Shown here piece by piece: positions 16,310-20,819 of a stretch of 20,819 nucleotides of DNA. Under the pieces are notes generated by a model that saw only the letters and a list, made by a program, of their open reading frames with translations, made no database searches and was not told where the DNA came from. The stretch comes from CBCXVS01 sp965178525. Lineage in GTDB: Bacteria; Tectomicrobia; Entotheonellia; Entotheonellales; Entotheonellaceae. Position numbers and translations under genes: made by a program. How positions within the stretch are numbered: the first letter of the stretch is position 1; each line of letters opens with the position of its first letter. The DNA lies in assembly GCA_965178525.1 (NCBI GenBank), contig CBCXVS010000120.1, positions 1-20,819 of the forward strand, read 5' to 3'.

Positions 16310-17095
16310 ATGCAAGCGGGGACGACGTGGGAAGCCGTGCTCAGACGCGATCGGATGATGGTGCTGGGCGGCCTGGTCGGGATTTCGGCGCTGGCCTGGG
16401 CCTACCTGGGGTATATGGCCTGGGAAATGGAAGCCGTGGATATGGCGATGCAGATGGCCATGCCGCGCCTGCGCGTCTGGGGCGCCATGGATATCCTGCT
16501 GCTGTTTGTCATGTGGGTGGTGATGATGGTGGCGATGATGGTGCCCACGGCCGCGTCCATGATCCTGACCTACGCAGCCCTCATCCGGCGGCAGCAAGCG
16601 CAACCGGAACCGTTTGCGCCCACGACGGTGTTTCTCGGGGGATACCTGCTGGTGTGGACCGGCTTCAGTGCCCTGGCTACCCTGGCGCAATGGGGCCTCC
16701 ACAGTGCCGCCCTGTTGTCTCCCATGATGGTGAGCACCAGTCCTATTCTGGGCAGCGTACTGCTGCTGAGCGCCGGTATCTTTCAGTGGACGCCGTGGAA
16801 GTATGCCTGCCTCAAACACTGCCGCTCTCCATTAGGATTTCTCCTGACAGACTGGCGTGAGGGCGCCTGGGGGGCTCTGTGGATGGGGTTGCGGCATGGC
16901 AGCTACTGTATGGGGTGTTGCTGGTTTCTCATGGCCTTGCTGTTTGTCGCAGGGGTGACGAATCTCTTGTGGGTGGCGACGATCACGGCATTTGTCCTGG
17001 TGGAAAAGATAGTCCGGCGTGGCGATCTCGTGGGACGCGTGGCAGGCGGCGTGCTCGTCCTGGCCGGCATCATCCTGCTGGTTCAGGTGTGGTGA
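16310..17095 (+). CDS. DUF2182 family multi-pass membrane protein
   Basis: A 261-residue membrane protein with about six to seven hydrophobic segments and the DUF2182 signatures. These are WVVMMVAMMVPTAASMI (methionine-rich), FQWTPWKYACLKHCRSPLGF and LRHGSYCMGCCWFLMALLF. The conserved Cys and His residues in the last two led to its description as a predicted metal-binding membrane protein; no activity is proven. ATG 16310 (or the adjacent ATG 16307) is chosen for the GGGGAGGG at 16297-16304; the frame is open back to 16229. It follows a DUF1326 remnant, its usual neighbour, and both lie inside the inverted-repeat unit. It ends convergently with the small cysteine-rich gene. Confidence 0.85.
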   Translation: MQAGTTWEAVLRRDRMMVLGGLVGISALAWAYLGYMAWEMEAVDMAMQMAMPRLRVWGAMDILLLFVMWVVMMVAMMVPTAASMILTYAALIRRQQAQPEPFAPTTVFLGGYLLVWTGFSALATLAQWGLHSAALLSPMMVSTSPILGSVLLLSAGIFQWTPWKYACLKHCRSPLGFLLTDWREGAWGALWMGLRHGSYCMGCCWFLMALLFVAGVTNLLWVATITAFVLVEKIVRRGDLVGRVAGGVLVLAGIILLVQVW

Positions 17096-17199
17096 CGATC
17101 GTCGTCGCGGCACATCCCATATTGTCGCAGCTGAAAATACTACCGTTTCAGGATGTCGTCGTCTCAGTCGGTCATGGAGATAATCCTTCGAATCATCGC

Positions 17200-17352
17200 T
17201 CATGATGCGGTTCCCGAGTCGTCTTCCTCGGACACGGGCTCATAGATGATGCTACAACTGTCGCAGATGACAGCCCGGGCTGGACGGGGACAATCGCAAT
17301 CGGTCTCAACCACAATCTGACAGTAATAGCACGCGTGATTATGGGGCCGCAT
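17200..17352 (-). CDS. Small cysteine-rich (zinc-ribbon-like) protein
   Basis: A 50-residue protein with HACYYCQ, DCDCP and VICDSCSIIYEP, giving CxxC, CxC and CxxC clusters that could hold one or two zinc ions. An acidic tail follows. ATG 17352 has a strong AGGAGGA just upstream and is preferred over ATG 17382. It begins 45 nt after the Hsp70-like gene on the same strand, so the two are probably cotranscribed. I do not recognise a named family. A small redox or metal-binding partner is one possibility, without direct evidence. Confidence 0.65.
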   Translation of the reverse strand: MRPHNHACYYCQIVVETDCDCPRPARAVICDSCSIIYEPVSEEDDSGTAS

Positions 17353-17397
17353 GCTACGTCCTCCTATTGGTTCGCGGTTCATAGTGATCTGCCTATT

Positions 17398-18690
17398 TCA
17401 GAGCGCTGTCTGTAGCGCGCGTAATGCCAGCCCTGTAGCCACCGAGGTGAGTTCGCCGCCACCCCGAATGTGGTCAGGCGCAAATTTCTGTTCAAATAGC
17501 CGCCTTACGGCCGGCACAAAGGACGACCCGCCTGTGAGGAACACGCTATCGACATCCCGCGACACCACGCCACAGCGGTCGAGCAGACCATCGATACAGG
17601 TGCTCATCTCCTCGAGATAGGCGTCAATCCACGTTTCGAAGCGCTCTCGCGTCACGCTGGCAGCGATGTCGACAGGCGGCTCGGTAAAGACAAATGTGTT
17701 GGCCTCGTGCGCTGACAGGGCAAACTTGGTGTGTTCAACCGCCTGATACAAGTGATACCCGAGATCCTCCTGAATCACATGTAGTAAGCCATCAATCTTC
17801 TCCGGCTCCAAGGATTGCGCGCGAATATCTTCGAGCATACGCAAGGTTTGCCTCGTCCTGAGGAACGACAGCGTATCCCAGCGTTCGAGCTGCGCGTAGA
17901 TCTCATGAGGCATGGACAAGAGCTTGCCAAACGAGCGATACGAGGTCCCAAACCCCAACTGCGGCGTGACCAGATGCCGGATAAAACGGCTATCAAAGTC
18001 GTTACCGCCAACCGCGACGCCAGCCGTACCGAGAACGCGGCGGTGTTCAAGCTCGTGGTCACGCCAAGAGGGGCCTAAACGCAGCAACGAAAAGTCGCTC
18101 GTGCCCCCGCCGAAATCCGCGGTGAGCACAAGCTCGTCGTGGTTGAGCTGTGTCTCATAATACGCGGCCGCGGCAACCGGTTCAAACTCGAAAACAACCT
18201 CGGCAAATCCCCCTTCTTGGATGGCCCGCGTCAGCCGGGCATGCGCAAAGGCATCATCGACCTCATCCCGCGCACCTGAAAAATGCACGGGCCGGCCCAC
18301 CACGACACGGGAACCAAGCGGCCCGTATTGCGCTTCAGCAGCCGTTTTGAGCGCGCCCACGAGAATCCCGACCAAGTCTTCCAGCCGGTACATACGATTC
18401 ACCAAACGGGTTTGTTCAAACAGCCGGCTGGCGAGAAACGCCTTCATCGATTGGATGAAGCGGCCTCGGGGCTCTGACGCCAGATAACACTGAATCGCTT
18501 CAGGCCCGGCCACCACGAGCCGGCCCTCGGCTTCGTCATCTCTGGGGTGAAAGAAATACAGCACCGACCGAAACGTGGTCGTGTGGTGGCCATCTGCTTG
18601 AAAGGAGATCAACTGCACGTCTCCCTCCGGCGTGGCGACCGCGATGGCACTGTTCGTGGTTCCAAAATCAAGGCCAACGGCTAGAGGCAT
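17398..18690 (-). CDS. Hsp70-family ATPase, YegD-like (no substrate-binding domain)
   Basis: A 430-residue protein containing only the actin/Hsp70 ATPase fold. Phosphate-1 motif is VGLDFGTTNSAIAV (about residues 5-18), followed by VVVGRPVHFSG and FEPVAAAAYYE. Phosphate-2 motif is LTADFGGGTSDFSLLR, and the adenosine motif near the C-terminus is VFLTGGSSFVPAVRRLF. Length and layout fit YegD-type Hsp70 relatives, which lack the peptide-binding domain of DnaK. Their client is unknown. ATG 18690 gives the family N-terminus, with GGGAG 8 nt upstream. ATG 18762 also has a strong GAGGAA site and would add 24 unconserved residues. The right inverted repeat lies just upstream. Confidence 0.88.
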   Translation of the reverse strand: MPLAVGLDFGTTNSAIAVATPEGDVQLISFQADGHHTTTFRSVLYFFHPRDDEAEGRLVVAGPEAIQCYLASEPRGRFIQSMKAFLASRLFEQTRLVNRMYRLEDLVGILVGALKTAAEAQYGPLGSRVVVGRPVHFSGARDEVDDAFAHARLTRAIQEGGFAEVVFEFEPVAAAAYYETQLNHDELVLTADFGGGTSDFSLLRLGPSWRDHELEHRRVLGTAGVAVGGNDFDSRFIRHLVTPQLGFGTSYRSFGKLLSMPHEIYAQLERWDTLSFLRTRQTLRMLEDIRAQSLEPEKIDGLLHVIQEDLGYHLYQAVEHTKFALSAHEANTFVFTEPPVDIAASVTRERFETWIDAYLEEMSTCIDGLLDRCGVVSRDVDSVFLTGGSSFVPAVRRLFEQKFAPDHIRGGGELTSVATGLALRALQTAL

Positions 18691-18789
18691 GTGCCCGCTC
18701 CCTTGCATGCCTGCGTCTCCTCGGTCTCTCTCTGTTAAGTGCCCGAACAAAACTAAATTCATTTTTTCCTCTGGAAAAACGATGTAGCT

Positions 18790-18808
18790 AATTTTGTCCA
18801 GGGACTTA
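18790..18808 (-). repeat. 19-bp inverted repeat, right copy
   Basis: The exact reverse complement of 15640-15658. It ends in TA on the outer side and is followed by TACTCTG. It lies between the divergent Hsp70-like and aldo/keto reductase genes. No transposase gene lies between the copies. Confidence 0.85.
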
Positions 18809-18880
18809 TACTCTGTCTGTGATGCAGATTATACCGCGTACGACGTGGCACGGCGTTTTGATTGGGTGGAGATCTTATCC

Positions 18881-19861
18881 GTGAATCCAACTGAGACCGC
18901 AGAAATCGGCACGACAGGCTTGCGCGTCAGTCGGCTCGGTCTGGGCGGCGTGGCCCTGTCGGGAGCGCCGCCCGCGACCGACCCCGAGCAGACGACCTCC
19001 GAACACGAGGCCACGGCACTCATCCACCGCAGCCTGGAATTGGGCGTCAACTACTTTGATACCGCGCCGATGTATGGCGTTGGACAAAGTGAGAGACGGT
19101 ACGGCGCAGCCTTGAACCGTATGGCACGCGAACGCTATGTGCTCTCGACAAAGGTCGGACGCTTGATTAACCCTGTTGAGCCAGGTAGCGCGGAGATGAC
19201 ATGGGCGTTCGATTTCAGCCGCCAAGGCGTCGTGCGCTCCGTCGAGGACTCCCTCGCACGCCTGGGATTGCCCAGTATCGACATTCTCTTCATTCACGAC
19301 CCGGACCATCATTATCAGCAGGCGCTGACGCAAGCCTTCCCGGTCTTGATGGACCTGCGCGCGCAGGGCAAAGTCAAAGCCATCGGGGCCGGGATGAACC
19401 AGTGGGAGATGGAGTTACAGCTTGCCAAGGAGGGAAACTTCGACAGCTTTCTGCTCGCCGGCCGCTATACCTTGCTCGACCAGACGGCTCTGCCCGAATT
19501 TTTGCCCTACTGTGTGGAAAAAAATATCAGCGTCATCGCCGGTGGCCCGTACAATAGCGGCATCCTGGCCGTTGGCCCCAGAGCGGGCGCCACGTTCAAC
19601 TACCGGGCCGCCAGCCCGGAGATGATGGACAAGGCACGTCAGCTCTATGAGGTGTGCGAGCGCTATGAAGTTCCACTGAAGGCGGCAGCGCTGCAGTTTA
19701 TTCTGGCGCACCCGGCGCTGGCGTCCGTGATTCCCGGAGCGCGGTCCGTAGCAGAGGTGGAGGAGAATTGCAGGATGGTGGCGTTTCCGATTCCCACCAA
19801 CGTGTGGGCCGAGTGCAAAGAGAGACGACTGATTGCAGCGGACGCGCCGACACCGGGCTAA
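18881..19861 (+). CDS. Aldo/keto reductase, sugar dehydrogenase-like (D-threo-aldose 1-dehydrogenase type)
   Basis: A 326-residue TIM-barrel oxidoreductase using NAD(P). The catalytic tetrad is complete: Asp60 and Tyr65 in FDTAPMYG, Lys91 in LSTKVG, and His139 in LFIHDPD. The C-terminal half has LAGRYTLLDQ, GGPYNSGIL and the cofactor-binding IPGARS. The FIHDPDHHY and GGPYNSGIL features resemble the fucose or D-threo-aldose 1-dehydrogenase branch, but substrate is not certain. GTG 18881 is chosen because it gives the usual short N-terminus before GTTGLRVSRLGLG, and GGTGGAG lies about 9 nt upstream; the open frame back to 18794 crosses the inverted repeat. An FAD oxidoreductase follows 15 nt downstream, likely in one operon. 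Confidence 0.9.
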   Translation: MNPTETAEIGTTGLRVSRLGLGGVALSGAPPATDPEQTTSEHEATALIHRSLELGVNYFDTAPMYGVGQSERRYGAALNRMARERYVLSTKVGRLINPVEPGSAEMTWAFDFSRQGVVRSVEDSLARLGLPSIDILFIHDPDHHYQQALTQAFPVLMDLRAQGKVKAIGAGMNQWEMELQLAKEGNFDSFLLAGRYTLLDQTALPEFLPYCVEKNISVIAGGPYNSGILAVGPRAGATFNYRAASPEMMDKARQLYEVCERYEVPLKAAALQFILAHPALASVIPGARSVAEVEENCRMVAFPIPTNVWAECKERRLIAADAPTPG

Positions 19862-19876
19862 ATACCAGAGACGCCA

Positions 19877-20819
19877 ATGGTCAAGACATGGGATGCAGTG
19901 ATCGTGGGCTCCGGCCCTAATGGCTTGAGCGCGGCCATCGAACTCGCCCGCCATGGCTTTGAGGTCTGCGTGCTCGAGGCCGCGCCAACCCTTGGCGGCG
20001 GCATGCGGACGCGCGAGCTGACCTTGCCCGGTTTCTTACACGATGAGTGCGCCGCCATCCATCCGATGGGCATTCTGTCACCTTTTTTTCGCCAATTGCC
20101 CCTGGCGGCGTATGGCTTGGCGTGGGTGCGGTTTCCGGCAAGCGTGGCGCACCCGCTCGACGATGGGCCGGCCCCCATGCTCTATCGCTCGCTCGACCGC
20201 ACGGCAGAGCGCCTCGGCCCGGACAGTCGGCGGTGGCGGCGTCTGTTGGCGCCCTTTCTGCGCCATGCCCATGAGCTGCTCGAAGACCTGATGGGCCCTT
20301 TGCGCTTGCGCCCCCACCGGTCGTGGCTCATGGCGCGCTTCGGCTGGCATGGTGGGCGTTCCGCCATGCAGCTGGCACGGGCATGGTTTGAGGCGCCGCC
20401 GGCGAGAGCTCTTTTTGCCGGCTGTGCCGGTCATGCCGTTTTGCCGCTGGAGTCGTTCTTCACCGCGGCCATGGGCTTGATCTTCTCGCTCACGGCCCAC
20501 GTCGAGGACTGGCCTTGTGCGCGTGGAGGGTCGGCATCCATCGCGCGGGCGCTGGCGGCCTATTTCCAGTCATTGGGCGGTGCCACTGAGGTGGAACGGC
20601 CGGTGCGGTCGCTGCACGATATTCCCGACGCACGCGTCATTCTCTTCGACCTGGCGCCGAAACCATTCGTCGCGGTGGCGCACGCGTCCTTGCCGCGTCG
20701 CTACTGCCAACGGTTGCTGCGATATCGCTATGGACCCGGCACGTTGGACATAGCGCCCTTCGGGTGGGCTTTTCAATACCAGGCCCGTTATCAAGGTCCG
20801 GCTCGTTGTGCGGTTGACT
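19877..20819 (+). CDS. FAD-dependent oxidoreductase, PYROXD2/phytoene desaturase-like, partial at window end
   Basis: The frame from ATG 19877 stays open to the window edge (314 residues). It starts with an FAD-binding Rossmann motif VIVGSGPNGLSAAIELA, then VCVLEAAPTLGGGMRT, and the family-typical HDECAAIHPMG (about residues 55-65). GHAVLPLESFF and CARGGSASIARALA fit the PYROXD2-like group of NAD(P)/FAD oxidoreductases. The usual length is near 500 residues, so about 40 percent is missing. From about residue 290 (YRYGPGT) the sequence no longer reads like the family, and the DNA there forms a small TTCG-capped hairpin followed by T residues. The gene may be broken there. It follows the aldo/keto reductase closely and may act on related small molecules. 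Confidence 0.8.
   Translation, partial: MVKTWDAVIVGSGPNGLSAAIELARHGFEVCVLEAAPTLGGGMRTRELTLPGFLHDECAAIHPMGILSPFFRQLPLAAYGLAWVRFPASVAHPLDDGPAPMLYRSLDRTAERLGPDSRRWRRLLAPFLRHAHELLEDLMGPLRLRPHRSWLMARFGWHGGRSAMQLARAWFEAPPARALFAGCAGHAVLPLESFFTAAMGLIFSLTAHVEDWPCARGGSASIARALAAYFQSLGGATEVERPVRSLHDIPDARVILFDLAPKPFVAVAHASLPRRYCQRLLRYRYGPGTLDIAPFGWAFQYQARYQGPARCAVD
20752..20777 (+). other. TTCG-capped hairpin followed by a T run
   Basis: CGCCC and GGGTG pair (one G-T) across a TTCG loop near 20754-20767, followed by GGCTTTT. It looks like a weak rho-independent terminator but lies inside the open frame of the FAD gene, at the point where protein similarity fades. Confidence 0.3.

Noticed and set aside
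18794..18880. Longer N-terminus for the aldo/keto reductase
   Set aside because: It would begin in the inverted repeat, adds unconserved residues before GTTGLRVSRLG, and GTG 18881 has a better ribosome site.

Overview
The window looks like accessory, mobile-element-scarred DNA from a moderately GC-rich, Gram-negative-type bacterium. Hydantoinase subunits, an intradiol dioxygenase, an aldo/keto reductase, a PYROXD2-like oxidoreductase and unusual membrane proteins sit together. This mix resembles large-genome environmental or symbiont lineages (Entotheonella/Tectomicrobia-like or deep proteobacterial), but that placement is a low-confidence impression. A run of 10 Ns shows that the sequence is a scaffold. 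No tRNA, rRNA or CRISPR array was seen.

Left end (1-1350): the 3' end of a group II intron (domains V and VI) is joined to the 3' part of an intradiol ring-cleavage dioxygenase gene, which also carries an in-frame TGA. A Phd-ParE toxin-antitoxin pair follows. Its antitoxin is intact, but its toxin is split by a 227-bp element with 18-bp perfect terminal inverted repeats and an 11-bp target duplication (one mismatch).

Catabolic block (1430-6698): a TauE/SafE-type permease (+) converges on a minus-strand operon. The operon reads DUF4258 protein, YgiT/MqsA-type zinc-finger protein, HyuB, HyuA. The zinc-finger stop codon overlaps the hyuB start (ATGA), so a toxin-antitoxin-like pair heads the hydantoinase/oxoprolinase operon. 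The assembly gap lies inside hyuB.

Membrane block (6793-15579): a TPR membrane protein (-) diverges from a very large coiled-coil MscS-family channel gene (+). The channel gene is broken by a one-base frameshift in an A6 run and by two in-frame TAG codons. Then come a DHA2-type MFS exporter and a TetR regulator, both on the minus strand. A good promoter and two operator-like direct repeats lie between them.

Inverted-repeat unit (15640-18808): 19-bp perfect inverted repeats, each next to a TA, bound 3.17 kb. Inside are an amidase N-terminus joined out of frame to a DUF1326 C-terminus, a DUF2182 membrane protein, a 50-residue cysteine-rich protein and a YegD-like Hsp70 ATPase. No transposase is visible.

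Right end (18881-20819): an aldo/keto reductase and the start of an FAD-dependent oxidoreductase that runs off the window.

The main theme is repeated gene disruption in a short region. I did not find a clearly new defence or metabolic system. The best leads are the inverted-repeat unit, the toxin-antitoxin-like pair coupled to hyuBA, and the short element that inactivated parE.
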